Positions 44,832 to 54,151 of a stretch of 64,000 nt of DNA are shown here, one piece after another. The notes below the pieces were generated by a model. The model was not told the DNA's origin, made no database searches, and was given only the letters and a program-made list of their open reading frames with translations. Location of the stretch: NCBI RefSeq assembly GCF_014077005.1, contig NZ_JACGVC010000042.1, forward strand, positions 1 to 64,000, given 5' to 3'. The first letter of the stretch is position 1; the number at the start of each line of letters is the position of its first letter. The stretch is from Colwellia sp. MB3u-45 (GTDB taxonomy: Bacteria > Pseudomonadota > Gammaproteobacteria > Enterobacterales > Alteromonadaceae). The translations under genes were made by a program, and so were the position numbers.

Positions 44832-45497
44832 ATGGGCATGTTTTCAAGATTTACCGACATTATTAACGCCAATATTAACGCCATGTTAGATAAGGCAGAG
44901 GAACCAGAAAAAATGATCAAGTTGATCATTGAAGAAATGGCAGAAACCTTGGTTGAAGTACGTTCAGCAGCGGCTAAGCAGATTGCTGAAAAGAAGACAG
45001 TGATGCGTCATATCCGTGCAATGGAAAGTCGCGTTGCACATTGGCAAGAAAAAGCTGAACTTGCTTTAAATAAGAGTCGTGAAGACTTAGCCAAATCTGC
45101 GCTAGTTGAAAAACAAAGTTGTACACAAAAGCTAGCAGAATTTAATCAAGAGTTAAGCCAATTTGATGAGTACTTAAATGCGCTTCAGCTAGATAGTCAA
45201 CGTTTGCAAGATAAGTTAACGGAGGCGAAGCGCAAGCAGGAGGCCTTTGCAATACGCCAACAATCTGCAGAAGTGTGCTTGAAAGTGCGTGAGAAAGTTG
45301 CCATTGATAATATGGACCAAGCGATCAGTAAATTTGAGCTTTATCAACAAAAAATTGACCGTGTTGAAGCGGCAGTTGAAGCCTATGATATGACATCATC
45401 AAAATCTTTAGATAGCCAGTTTCGCGCGTTAGAAAATGATGAAACCATTGAGCAAGCGTTAGCGCAATTAAAGCAAAAAGTAGCTAAAGGTAGCTAA
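44832..45497 (+). CDS. pspA: PspA, phage shock protein A
   Basis: PspA is an ESCRT-III-like coiled-coil protein that maintains the inner membrane and inhibits PspF. It has 221 residues (E. coli 222): amphipathic N-terminus MGMFSRFTDIINANINAMLDKAEEPEKMI, then long heptad-rich helices. AGGAGA lies 8 nt before the ATG. Unlike the E. coli pspABCDE operon, no pspB is present; a PspC-only gene follows after about 155 nt. Confidence 0.95.
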   Translation: MGMFSRFTDIINANINAMLDKAEEPEKMIKLIIEEMAETLVEVRSAAAKQIAEKKTVMRHIRAMESRVAHWQEKAELALNKSREDLAKSALVEKQSCTQKLAEFNQELSQFDEYLNALQLDSQRLQDKLTEAKRKQEAFAIRQQSAEVCLKVREKVAIDNMDQAISKFELYQQKIDRVEAAVEAYDMTSSKSLDSQFRALENDETIEQALAQLKQKVAKGS

Positions 45498-45654
45498 AAG
45501 TTAACGGGCAGTCATTATTAAGGCCGCGCTTTGATCTTGGATAATCCTTAGTGTTATGTTTATAACGCCTGTGGTTAGTTACTTTATTGGCGTGTTATTA
45601 ATATTTTTCAATTTAATGTATAAAAGTGCTCAGCTTGGGCACGAGGAGTAAGTG

Positions 45655-45867
45655 ATGAGCTTTAATCGCGAGTATTCAGTTAATAAAACCTTAACTAAAG
45701 ATGTAGTACATAAAAAATTATCAGGTGTTTGTGGTGGTATTGCTAAGTATTACAATTTGCCTCGAATAGCCGTTAGAGTAGGCGCTATTCTCGCTTTATT
45801 GATGTTTCCTGTTGCCACAGGTGTCGCCTATTTAGTCGCTACCATGTTAATGCCGACTAAAGCTTAA
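45655..45867 (+). CDS. pspC: PspC domain-containing membrane protein
   Basis: 70 residues with the PspC signature: KLSGVCGGIAKYYNLPRIAVRVGAIL, then a membrane helix (about 45-65). GAGGAG is 6 nt before the ATG at 45655; an in-frame GTG lies directly before it but is rejected on spacing. E. coli PspC binds PspA to release PspF on stress, but it has a longer periplasmic part than this protein. It is shorter than E. coli PspC (119). Confidence 0.88.
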   Translation: MSFNREYSVNKTLTKDVVHKKLSGVCGGIAKYYNLPRIAVRVGAILALLMFPVATGVAYLVATMLMPTKA

Positions 45868-45918
45868 CGCGTTAAATTTGTTTGAATATATTTTTGAAGA
45901 TATTAAAGGGAGCCAGCT

Positions 45919-46257
45919 ATGTCATTTTTTAAATCATTATTTCTAGCCATTTTTGCCACACTATTTTTAACTTATGTGTTAGGTGTCAGCTTTATAGATT
46001 TATTTGATGTTGACATTTATATGGGAGAGCAATTGGTTGAACCTTTAAAGGCCATTAGTATTTCAGCATTAGTGGTGGTGCTACTGGTGTTAGTTGCCTT
46101 AGCAATAGCGATGAGTGTATTTGGTTCATTGATTTTTATTGTTATGCTGTTGCTAGGTGGCGGCGCTATGTTATTGGTGGGTGTGTTTTGGCCAATACTC
46201 TTAGTGGCTGGTGTTATTTGGTTAATCACACGAGATAAAAGCTCTGTTCAATGCTAA
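45919..46257 (+). CDS. Unknown membrane protein of the psp locus
   Basis: 112 residues with about three membrane helices (about 5-24, 45-70 and 72-103) joined by short loops. The long hydrophobic stretches resemble nothing I can name. AAGGGAG precedes the ATG by about 7 nt. It is 51 nt after pspC on the same strand and is likely part of the psp operon, in the place of pspD or pspG. Confidence 0.6.
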   Translation: MSFFKSLFLAIFATLFLTYVLGVSFIDLFDVDIYMGEQLVEPLKAISISALVVVLLVLVALAIAMSVFGSLIFIVMLLLGGGAMLLVGVFWPILLVAGVIWLITRDKSSVQC

Positions 46258-46653
46258 TGCTTTTCTGCGGATATTAATATTAGTGGAGATGAAATGTCAG
46301 CAGAAAAGTTAAAAATAGTAAAATGTTCAACATAGCTAGTTGATCTTTACACTTATGTTCACAGCAAAAACACTGACACTAATAGTAGTAGTTAGTAGTT
46401 AGTAGTATTAGCTTTCAGCTTTCTATATTGAACCTATGGCCCATAAAGCTATGAGCAGAAGGTCGTTAAAATAGCTTACTGATTGCTATTAACTACATTA
46501 GCTACACTTAATAAAGTCATTGAAGTCATTACCTACACGAAACCACTTTTTTTCATCTTGGGTCAATATCCAGAAAATTTCATCACTGGTATTCCTCAGC
46601 GTAAATAAACCACAGAGCTCAATATGGATTTTTTTATTAAGGAGTTAATGCCG
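46258..46653. other. Intergenic region after the psp operon
   Basis: No supportable gene. A 13-codon frame beginning MSAEKLKIVKCST at 46294 has GGAGA upstream but is too short to judge. A TAGTAGTTAGTAGTTAG microsatellite-like stretch occurs near 46381-46410. Confidence 0.45.
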
Positions 46654-46740
46654 ATGAGCAGAATACCCAGGGGTTTATTTGAAATAATTAAGTTATCCAT
46701 TTCGCCCAAGCTTAGTTACAATGATAGTAACGAATCATAA
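46654..46740 (+). CDS. Possible small ORF upstream of the copper chaperone
   Basis: 28 codons (MSRIPRGLFEIIKLSISPKL...), with AAGGAG 9 nt before the ATG. It ends 28 nt before the next gene. No recognisable feature; it may be chance. Confidence 0.25.
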   Translation: MSRIPRGLFEIIKLSISPKLSYNDSNES

Positions 46741-46768
46741 TATGAATAAAAAGGATGTATAGCAGCTT

Positions 46769-47239
46769 ATGAGGAATGTACTTTTACCCATAATTTTACT
46801 GATGATAGTAGTGAGTAGTGTTTTTGCCAATGTAAGCTTGGCAAGTGAGAACGCTAAGCTGGTAGTTGAAAATGGCTATGCAAGGGAGAGTATCCCCGGC
46901 ACGTCGATTTCTTCTGCTTATATGACGATAAAAAATTTATCAGCAAAAAATATTCGACTTATCGGCGCAGCAAGTGCAGTAAGCGACCGGATTGAAATTC
47001 ATCAACATACCATGTCTGATGGCTTAATGCGTATGCGCCAACGTGACTATGTAGAAATTTCAGCTCAAAATAGTACCGTATTTCAGCCTTCAGGTTTTCA
47101 TTTAATGATTTTTGATTTAAAACAACCATTAAAGGCGAAAGAAAATATTATAATTACCCTGTCTTTTGACGATCAATCTAGCAGAGATGTAAATTATACG
47201 GTTCAAGGTCTTAAACAGAAAAAGCATGAGCACCATTAG
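46769..47239 (+). CDS. PCu(A)C periplasmic copper chaperone
   Basis: A 156-residue exported protein (signal peptide about 1-26). The copper site H-X10-M-X21-H-X-M is complete: H78, M89, H111 and M113, within EIHQHTMSDGLMRM and SGFHLMIF. Such proteins deliver Cu(I) to the CuA centre of cytochrome c oxidase. Here it is followed by a DUF2333 gene 8 nt later, not by the usual Sco gene. A C-terminal His-rich tail (KHEHH) may also bind metal. Confidence 0.92.
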   Translation: MRNVLLPIILLMIVVSSVFANVSLASENAKLVVENGYARESIPGTSISSAYMTIKNLSAKNIRLIGAASAVSDRIEIHQHTMSDGLMRMRQRDYVEISAQNSTVFQPSGFHLMIFDLKQPLKAKENIIITLSFDDQSSRDVNYTVQGLKQKKHEHH

Positions 47240-47247
47240 GAGTAGTT

Positions 47248-48240
47248 ATGAAAGTTAATATCTCAATAAAAACTGTTATTTCAGGATTTTTAGCGCTATT
47301 TTTTGTGCTGTATTTACTTGGCGTTTATTGGAGCTTTGAACCAGAACAATTCGATATTCGTGCTGAAGTGACAAAAGCAGCAACAGCAGAAAATGTCACT
47401 CCTGTTGTGGGTTATACCACCACAACAGCATTAATTCGTGTTACTGAAACCTTACTGCATAAGCCAGGTGGTTATTTATCTAATGATGCGCTGCCACCGT
47501 CAGTGTTTTTAGATAATATCCCCGCATGGGAGTTTGGCGCACTTGAAATGATAAGAGATATGTCGTTGGTTATGCGCCAAGAATTTAGTCGATCGCAATC
47601 TCAGTCAGTTGAAAACAAAAATTTAAAAGTGGCTCAACCACAGCTCAATATTGATAACACCAGTTGGGCTATTCCTAGCGCTGAGGGTGAATACCAAAAA
47701 GCAGTGAATGAGCTATATGCCTACAGAACTGCATTGACTCAGGTAAATAATCAATCAGCTCAGTTTTACGCGCGTTCTGATAATTTACGCGCTTGGATCC
47801 AAGAAGCCACTAAACGTTTAGGCAGTTATTCTCAACGCTTAAGTGCCAGTGTTGGCCGTGAACAAATTAACGTTGATCTTGCTGGCGATAGAGTCGCAAA
47901 ACAATCAACATCAAGCGCAGCAAGCATGGCGTTAAAAACAAGTTGGTGGGTGATAGATAATGAATTTTATGAAGCCCGTGGCGCTTGTTGGGCCTTATTG
48001 CACTTTTTGAAGGCCATCGAAATAGACTTCAATGATGTCCTAGATCAGAAGAATGCTAAAGTGAGTGTACAACAAATTATTCGCGAACTAGAAGCAAGCC
48101 AAGAACCGATTTGGAGTCCCATGATTTTAAATGGGGATGGCTTTGGTGTGCTGGCAAATCATTCGTTAGTAATGGCCAATTATATATCACGTGCAAATGC
48201 AGCACTGATTGATTTAGACGACTTATTGAGTCAAGGGTAA
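47248..48240 (+). CDS. DUF2333 family membrane-anchored protein
   Basis: 330 residues with one N-terminal membrane helix (about 9-28) and a large periplasmic domain. VTPVVGYTTTTALIRVTETLLHKPGGYLSND and the repeated YRTALTQVN/AQFYARSDNLRAWIQE are typical of DUF2333. No function is known. AGGAG precedes the ATG by 6 nt. It is 8 nt after the copper chaperone gene and 6 nt before the beta-barrel gene, so the three form an operon. Confidence 0.88.
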   Translation: MKVNISIKTVISGFLALFFVLYLLGVYWSFEPEQFDIRAEVTKAATAENVTPVVGYTTTTALIRVTETLLHKPGGYLSNDALPPSVFLDNIPAWEFGALEMIRDMSLVMRQEFSRSQSQSVENKNLKVAQPQLNIDNTSWAIPSAEGEYQKAVNELYAYRTALTQVNNQSAQFYARSDNLRAWIQEATKRLGSYSQRLSASVGREQINVDLAGDRVAKQSTSSAASMALKTSWWVIDNEFYEARGACWALLHFLKAIEIDFNDVLDQKNAKVSVQQIIRELEASQEPIWSPMILNGDGFGVLANHSLVMANYISRANAALIDLDDLLSQG

Positions 48241-48246
48241 TAAAAC

Positions 48247-49014
48247 ATGAAAAAAATAGCACTAGCAGCAGCACTTGCATCGATTTTATCTACTAATGTT
48301 CAAGCGGATGCTTTAGGTATTTATTTGGGTGGTCAACTATGGGACAACCAAGCTTCTGGCACTTTTGGCGATGGTAGCTCACAAATTGATTTTAACTTAG
48401 CAGATGAAAAACAAAACAGCTTTTTTATTGCCTTTGAGCACCCTGTGCCGTTAATTCCAAATATACGTATTGCCTCTACTTCACTAGAGACTATAGGTAA
48501 CACAAGCTTAACGACTGACTTTGAATTTGAAGGTGAAACTTTTAGCACAGATGCTAATATTAATGCTAATTTTAATGTCAGTTATCTTGATTACACACTT
48601 TATTATGAGTTATTTGATAATGATCTATTATCATTTGATTTTGGTTTGACCGCCCGTGATTTTGATGGTGACGTAACGGTATCAGCACAAGCCAATTCAG
48701 GGGCTGAATCGGTTACACAATCAGCTAGCATTGAAGTGACTGACGTAGTACCTATGTTATATGCGAGAACTAACGTTGGCTTACCTTTAACGGGGTTAAA
48801 TCTATATGCCCAAGGTAACTTTTTATCATTTGATGACCATACACTTTACGACTATGAAGTCGGCGTGAGCTATGAGCTTGTTGATAACCTAGTGGTTGAT
48901 GTCAATATTAATGCCGGTTACCGTGCCGTTAAGTTAGAGTTAGATGACTTAAATGACTTGTACACCAATATTGAATTTGACGGTGTGTTTATTGGTACCA
49001 CTATTCACTTTTAA
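48247..49014 (+). CDS. TIGR04219 family outer-membrane beta-barrel protein
   Basis: 255 residues with a signal peptide (cleavage near VQADA) and a small barrel made of alternating strands, ending in the aromatic C-terminal FIGTTIHF that is recognised by the BAM complex. GIYLGGQLWDNQASGTFG at the start and the spaced NFNVSYLDYTLYYELFDNDLLSFDFGLTARDF are typical of TIGR04219. The ribosome binding site is weak (GGGTAATAAAAC). It is the last gene of the three-gene operon and is followed by a terminator. Confidence 0.88.
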   Translation: MKKIALAAALASILSTNVQADALGIYLGGQLWDNQASGTFGDGSSQIDFNLADEKQNSFFIAFEHPVPLIPNIRIASTSLETIGNTSLTTDFEFEGETFSTDANINANFNVSYLDYTLYYELFDNDLLSFDFGLTARDFDGDVTVSAQANSGAESVTQSASIEVTDVVPMLYARTNVGLPLTGLNLYAQGNFLSFDDHTLYDYEVGVSYELVDNLVVDVNINAGYRAVKLELDDLNDLYTNIEFDGVFIGTTIHF

Positions 49015-49036
49015 CGCGTTAAGTTAGTCACATTAT

Positions 49037-49070
49037 AAAAAACAGAGTTGAGTAATCAGCTCTGTTTTTT
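49037..49070 (+). terminator. Terminator of the TIGR04219 gene
   Basis: AAAAAACAGAGTTGA pairs with TCAGCTCTGTTTTTT (one G-U) around a GTAA loop; the stem ends in a T run. Confidence 0.92.
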
Positions 49071-49702
49071 ATTATTTGAATCACGCTATTCTCTATAGTC
49101 ATGTCAAATGCCATTTAGTACTAGGGATTAATGATAGTGCACTTTATTTCCCCCAGAGAATATGTGTATTTAAAGCATTTTTTGGCACCTTATCGGCAAA
49201 CCAAGCGATTACTTATTCTCAGAAGCATAAGAAACTTAGCACATGCTTAAAGCTGTTGTGCTTAGGTGAAATATATCAGGACAAGACGCTCGACTCAGCA
49301 ATCGCTTACTATCATGGAGAGCGTAAAGGTTTTTAGTTCTAGGAAAAACCTAAGTACCCACATTCATGCGAGTAACACTGTCATGGTATATTTTAACCCG
49401 CACACGAGGGCAATAATTGAATTGGTATTATTAACCGCTTTGGCCGTCTTTTCTAATGCAGATGCCTGCTTCCTTCCTTATCAATGTTAAAGCGCTAGAT
49501 TAAACATTTAGCTTAGATGTATTTAACTTTCAATGCGTTGATAAATACTAGGGTGCAGAGGTAGTGATAATGCCTTATTAGCTAGCTAGCTTAAGCAGTA
49601 AGTCACTTACTTCGGTTAACTTTTTGATGCTAATGGCTTAATAAGAGGGACGTTTAACGAGTGAATAAAGTTTTAATACTCTTGCTGTTGAATAAATAAT
49701 AA
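49071..49702. other. Intergenic region with a degenerate MITE copy
   Basis: No supportable gene in about 630 bp; two short frames (49076-49336 and 49266-49490) run through the degenerate repeat and have no good ribosome binding site. The region after 49440 shows nothing notable. Confidence 0.5.
49240..49433. mobile_element. Degenerate MITE-like element, third copy
   Basis: CTGTTGTGC ... GACAAGACGCTC ... GTATATTTTAACCCGCAC ... GGCAATAATTGAATTGGTATTA matches copy 2 at 35.8 kb in order. The right end is clear; the left inverted repeat is not. Confidence 0.5.
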
Positions 49703-49733
49703 AAAAGCCATCAACTTAATGTTGATGGCTTTT
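49698..49733 (-). terminator. Terminator of the subtilase gene
   Basis: AAAAGCCATCAAC and GTTGATGGCTTTT form a 13-bp stem with loop TTAAT or its complement. Minus strand continues into TTTT. Confidence 0.93.
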
Positions 49734-49771
49734 ACTTTTATAGGTTTTGAATTAACAACCTAGCTATGAAA

Positions 49772-52700
49772 CTATACTTTTTTGCGACGAGTAAATAACA
49801 TAGGTGTTAGTAGTAGCATTAACCAACCGAATGAACCACTTTCTTTCTTATTAACAATTGAAGCTGACGCCGCTGTTGTATTAGTGTTGCCGTTTCCATC
49901 ATTAACCGTTAGTTGGAAAGATACTGTTTCATCTTTCGATACTTTTGGCGCTACAAAGGTAAATGATGCAGCACTTGCATCAAAGCCAACAGGCGTACCT
50001 GAAAGTTGAACCCAAGAATAGGTTAATGCATCAGCATTAGCATCTGAAGAGGTTGAACCATCAACAGTTACTGAACTTCCTTCTATTGCTGTTGCAAACC
50101 CTGTAATTAAAGCTACAGGAGCCACTTCAACCACACCAAACGTATAAACAGACTCTATTGCATCACTGCCTAAAGTGTTCGTTAGTCTAACTTCATTATC
50201 CATACTTGCAGTACGAGGAATTAAGTCAAAACCAACTGACAACATTTCAGTTGACATGCCAACAGCACGAGTAATTGTCCAAGTAACAGTGTTATCTGCA
50301 ACAACACCATCGTTATTTACGTTTGCTATTTCCTGACCTGAAGTGACTTCAGCAACTAGCGTGTAAACTTTATCACTGTTAGTGAAGTTAGGAGCAATGT
50401 TGAAAGCTACAGGATGTGCTTCACCTGGTGTTATTGTTTGCACACCATTTTCTAGCTCATCCGATACACTTTCTACAACATCTGGTTCACCTAATGTGAT
50501 TGACCAAGGTAATACGATATTACTACCAGCATCTTTTAATTCAATCAAGCCAGCTATATTTTCTGCGCCTGTCCAGCTTAGTGTTAAGTCGAAATCTGCA
50601 TTATTTTGAATTACCGATGTAGTGACAACTTCACTAATTGAACCGTCAACCAATTGCGTTGTAGACACTTTTACATCGACAGCATCAGTGGCACCAGGTG
50701 CAGATGGTGTGTAGGCTCTTGCTACAACCAAATAATCCCCAGCCGGTAAATCTGTTAAAGATACCATTTCATTAGAGCTACTACTAAAGCTACCAGCAAG
50801 GTATGTGCCGTTGCCATCATATATTTCTAAATCAGCATCTGGCGCCTCATCAGAGATCATCGAAAATACAGCTAAAGGTATAATTGCATCAAAGGTAATT
50901 GAAAATAAATCAAAATCACCATCTGTAACCGCTAATGTACGCTCTTCAATGACTTTCGCTTCGTATGTTGAAGCAGTTACTGTGCCTGTCAGGTTTTTGG
51001 CTTTCAAACCTGTGTAAGTAATAGAACCATCAGCACGGTTGGCAACAACAGATGCTTCTGCAGGCAGGTTATTACCTGATACTTGCACCATTACGGGTAA
51101 TCTAGCACTAGGAATAGCTTCAGAAGTTAAGGTCACGTCACCGAAGTTCCATGCACTTACTTCAGCTTCGCTAACGTCAGAAGTCACTGTAATGGTTTGT
51201 GTTTCACCCGCTTTAATATCGAAGCTTGTTGGTGTAACGGTTAACGCCATTTTACTCACAATTGGAGCTTCTACAGTGCCGGTAGTTGGTGTGTTTGCTG
51301 TAACTGTCCAATTTGCATCTTTAGTTGCTGTAAATGTACGAGTCCATGAACAGGTATCGATACATTTAGTGTTAGACATTGAAGGGATGTTTAATGATGA
51401 AGGAACACCTGCAACAGCAGGGTTTGCTTTCATGTAGTTAGCAAAAGTTTCATCCATGATTAAACCAGTATCCGTTGCTAAATTAACACGAATGCTACCC
51501 GACCCCATATCAAATACATCAGCCGCAGTTTCACCATCTTCTTTACGAACATCAGTAACAGCAGTCAACATTAATGCTGAACGAATATTATCAGGTGTCC
51601 ATGTTGGGTGAGCTGATTTCAATACCGCACCTGCACCTGCAGTATGTGGAGCTGACATAGAAGTACCTTGCAAGAAGGCAAAATCTGCAGGAGCTGTGCC
51701 AGTTACATCATGTCCAAATTGTTGATCTGAATAGGCAGCATAAATAGATACGCCAGGCGCTGTCACTGATGGCGTCATGATATCCGCAACAGTGTTGTTA
51801 GGACCGCGTGACGAGAACTCAGCCATATCATCAGCTTGACCAATTTTAAGCTCACCTTCTGCAGCTGTAATGGTTGCCATGTGGTCTGAGCCACTTTTTA
51901 ACCATGTACGTAAAGCGTTACCGCTGGCACTATCGATATGAATACCTGGAACAACATAAACATCATTAGCTATGCTATTTGAACCGCCATCAATATTGCC
52001 AAGTACAAAACCACCAGAACCACCTGCAGCAGCATTAATTGCTTTAGCAACACGAGCAATTTCGCCGCGGTCACATACAACGATTTCGCCACTAAAAGTA
52101 TCCGCAGGGAAAGGTTGTAAACATTGTGCAGAATCGCCATCAGGGTCGTTGCTGTTAGTGTAATCACCAGCCCAAACGATACTTGCTGTAATACCACCAG
52201 AAGCACTTTTACCTTCAATAGCTGCTAGATCTGTATTACCACCAGTAAAGTCACCAATTTCTTTATCAAAAGCCACTTCACGACCGTGGGTTGAGGCACC
52301 AACAACGGTATACCATGGGGCACTTTTAGGGGTTGTATATGCATCTGGTCCACTGTTACCTGCGGATACTGCAGAGAATATACCTGCTTCTTGTGCCGCT
52401 AAAAAGCCAAGTTCTGTTGAACTTCTCCACGGATCACCACCACCACTAATTGAATAGTTAAGTACATCTACACCATCTGCTAATGCGTCATCTAGTGCTG
52501 CAATAATCGCTGCACCAGGACAACCTGAATAGGTATCACCTTGGTCACCAGCGTTACATATTTGGTAAGCTACAATATTTGCGTGCGGAGCAACACCTGA
52601 AATTTGACCGAACTCGAAACCTGTTGTGTTTATGCCATCGCCTTCGGCTTTACCTGTTTCTGCATCAACTAAAGGAACATTTTTTAAAATATTGCCACCG

Positions 52701-53629
52701 GCTGTACTTGCCGTGTGAGAACCGTGTCCACCGTAATCTTCACCGTTTTTGGCTGGTGGAGTATCACCAAATACAGCAGTATCATCATAGTTATCTGTAA
52801 CCACTGAGTATGAACGCACACCAATTAACTTATCATTACACATTGACGCGAAATCACCGGCACAGTCACCAACATAAACGCCAGCGCCCCATGGATTTAT
52901 GTGATCATAACCATCACCGCCAACATCAGCGAAGGAATCATGATCTGAATTTACACCACTATCAATTACACCGATTATTACGCCTTCGCCCATATTCGTT
53001 GCTGATGGGCCTTTACCTTCCCATACTGTTGTTGCACCGATATGGATTGGACCTGTATCAGTGTCCATGTGTTCCATGCGCTCACGCTCAACAAATGCAA
53101 CACTGCTTAACCTTGATAGTTTCGCTGCTTGTGCTTGTGTTAGGCGAAGAGCCATGCCATTTAAGGCATTTTTATAACGGTAAACAACTTCTGCTTTTTT
53201 TCCTATCTTACTAGATGCTTGCGCCAGGAAGTCTTGTTGCTTAGTTTCAAGAAAATTAGCATATTGAATCGCTTCTTTTGACTTCGTGTCCAAACGCAAC
53301 GCATCACGAACTTGTTGAGATGACATTTTGCTTTTTGCTAAATTAGCATATAAATCTTTTTTAGCTATTTTAGGGTTGGTTGCTGCAAGACCAGTAATAC
53401 TGCCATCATAAGTAGCTAATGCCATATCATTTAAACGAACAATGTAAGTGTATTGGCCTTGAGCTAAATCAGCTTCAAAAAAGAATTTCTTAGCAACTGG
53501 GCTGTTTACAGCACCTTTGCTATGTGTTGTTGAAGCAATTATTTGACGAGCATCATTGATACTTGCCATAGAACTTAATGATGCGGTCATTATTGCTGTA
53601 GAAACAGCTAATGCGACTTTATTTTTCAA
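49772..53629 (-). CDS. Secreted subtilisin-family (S8) serine protease with GlyGly-CTERM-like tail
   Basis: 1285 residues. Signal peptide (1-22); an I9 propeptide (about 57-185); an S8 domain with Asp223 (GVIDSGV), His302 (GGHGSHTA), Asn425 (SAGNSGP) and Ser657 (GTSMSAPH); an inserted PA domain (about 480-590); then beta-sandwich/fn3-like domains and a PKD-like module (about 1195-1255). The C-terminus (GSFGWLMLLL... RRKKV) resembles GlyGly-CTERM: Gly/Ser-rich motif, hydrophobic helix, basic end, processed by rhombosortase and used by T2SS substrates. It lies about 2 kb from the gsp operon. It is probably an extracellular or surface-anchored protease for nutrition. Confidence 0.95.
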   Translation of the reverse strand: MKNKVALAVSTAIMTASLSSMASINDARQIIASTTHSKGAVNSPVAKKFFFEADLAQGQYTYIVRLNDMALATYDGSITGLAATNPKIAKKDLYANLAKSKMSSQQVRDALRLDTKSKEAIQYANFLETKQQDFLAQASSKIGKKAEVVYRYKNALNGMALRLTQAQAAKLSRLSSVAFVERERMEHMDTDTGPIHIGATTVWEGKGPSATNMGEGVIIGVIDSGVNSDHDSFADVGGDGYDHINPWGAGVYVGDCAGDFASMCNDKLIGVRSYSVVTDNYDDTAVFGDTPPAKNGEDYGGHGSHTASTAGGNILKNVPLVDAETGKAEGDGINTTGFEFGQISGVAPHANIVAYQICNAGDQGDTYSGCPGAAIIAALDDALADGVDVLNYSISGGGDPWRSSTELGFLAAQEAGIFSAVSAGNSGPDAYTTPKSAPWYTVVGASTHGREVAFDKEIGDFTGGNTDLAAIEGKSASGGITASIVWAGDYTNSNDPDGDSAQCLQPFPADTFSGEIVVCDRGEIARVAKAINAAAGGSGGFVLGNIDGGSNSIANDVYVVPGIHIDSASGNALRTWLKSGSDHMATITAAEGELKIGQADDMAEFSSRGPNNTVADIMTPSVTAPGVSIYAAYSDQQFGHDVTGTAPADFAFLQGTSMSAPHTAGAGAVLKSAHPTWTPDNIRSALMLTAVTDVRKEDGETAADVFDMGSGSIRVNLATDTGLIMDETFANYMKANPAVAGVPSSLNIPSMSNTKCIDTCSWTRTFTATKDANWTVTANTPTTGTVEAPIVSKMALTVTPTSFDIKAGETQTITVTSDVSEAEVSAWNFGDVTLTSEAIPSARLPVMVQVSGNNLPAEASVVANRADGSITYTGLKAKNLTGTVTASTYEAKVIEERTLAVTDGDFDLFSITFDAIIPLAVFSMISDEAPDADLEIYDGNGTYLAGSFSSSSNEMVSLTDLPAGDYLVVARAYTPSAPGATDAVDVKVSTTQLVDGSISEVVTTSVIQNNADFDLTLSWTGAENIAGLIELKDAGSNIVLPWSITLGEPDVVESVSDELENGVQTITPGEAHPVAFNIAPNFTNSDKVYTLVAEVTSGQEIANVNNDGVVADNTVTWTITRAVGMSTEMLSVGFDLIPRTASMDNEVRLTNTLGSDAIESVYTFGVVEVAPVALITGFATAIEGSSVTVDGSTSSDANADALTYSWVQLSGTPVGFDASAASFTFVAPKVSKDETVSFQLTVNDGNGNTNTTAASASIVNKKESGSFGWLMLLLTPMLFTRRKKV

Positions 53630-54151
53630 TGATAATCTCCTTTACGCTTATACAAGCGCATTTTATTATATTTAACTGATACAAACTTTAGCCGTTTATA
53701 TTCAAATTAGGTTGCATATTTATTCTTAATTGATTGTATATAAAAACAATTTAAGAATTCTAAAAATATGAAAATTTAATATACCATGTGTAAATTAAAT
53801 GTAAATTTTTAGATTTAAAATATTTACTTCATTATTATCATCAGCATTTAAAGTGGCAAACAGTGCCTACAAAATATTTATTTAATTTTTCTTGTGTTTG
53901 AAAAACACACGTCTTTAGGCTGACAATTAGTCGGTAAGTTACTTTGTATTTTTGTTTAACGCTAGAGTTTGAGGGATTTACTTTACTTTATTTTTTGGGG
54001 GGCTTTAATAATCAAATGCGGGCTGTGGTAATATTTTGATTGAAATCAGTAGGTATGTTTAAGAAGTTGTGTAGGGACATATAGCTTTTAATTTTGATAG
54101 CCTACGAGTAATTCGTAAGCTAATCAGAGGGTGAACTTAGCTTAGACTTAC
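53630..54151. other. Intergenic region upstream of the subtilase
   Basis: 522 bp, strongly AT-rich with no supportable gene. It holds the promoter of the protease (minus) and the 3' flank of hslO. No regulatory motif is recognisable. Confidence 0.5.

Noticed and set aside
49076-49490. Two frames in the 49 kb gap as small genes
   Set aside because: They run through a degenerate MITE-like copy and have no good ribosome binding site.
51039-51437. Plus-strand 132-codon frame opposite the subtilase gene
   Set aside because: It lies wholly inside the S8 protease gene on the other strand, and neither its composition nor a ribosome binding site supports it. Several similar frames cover the same gene.
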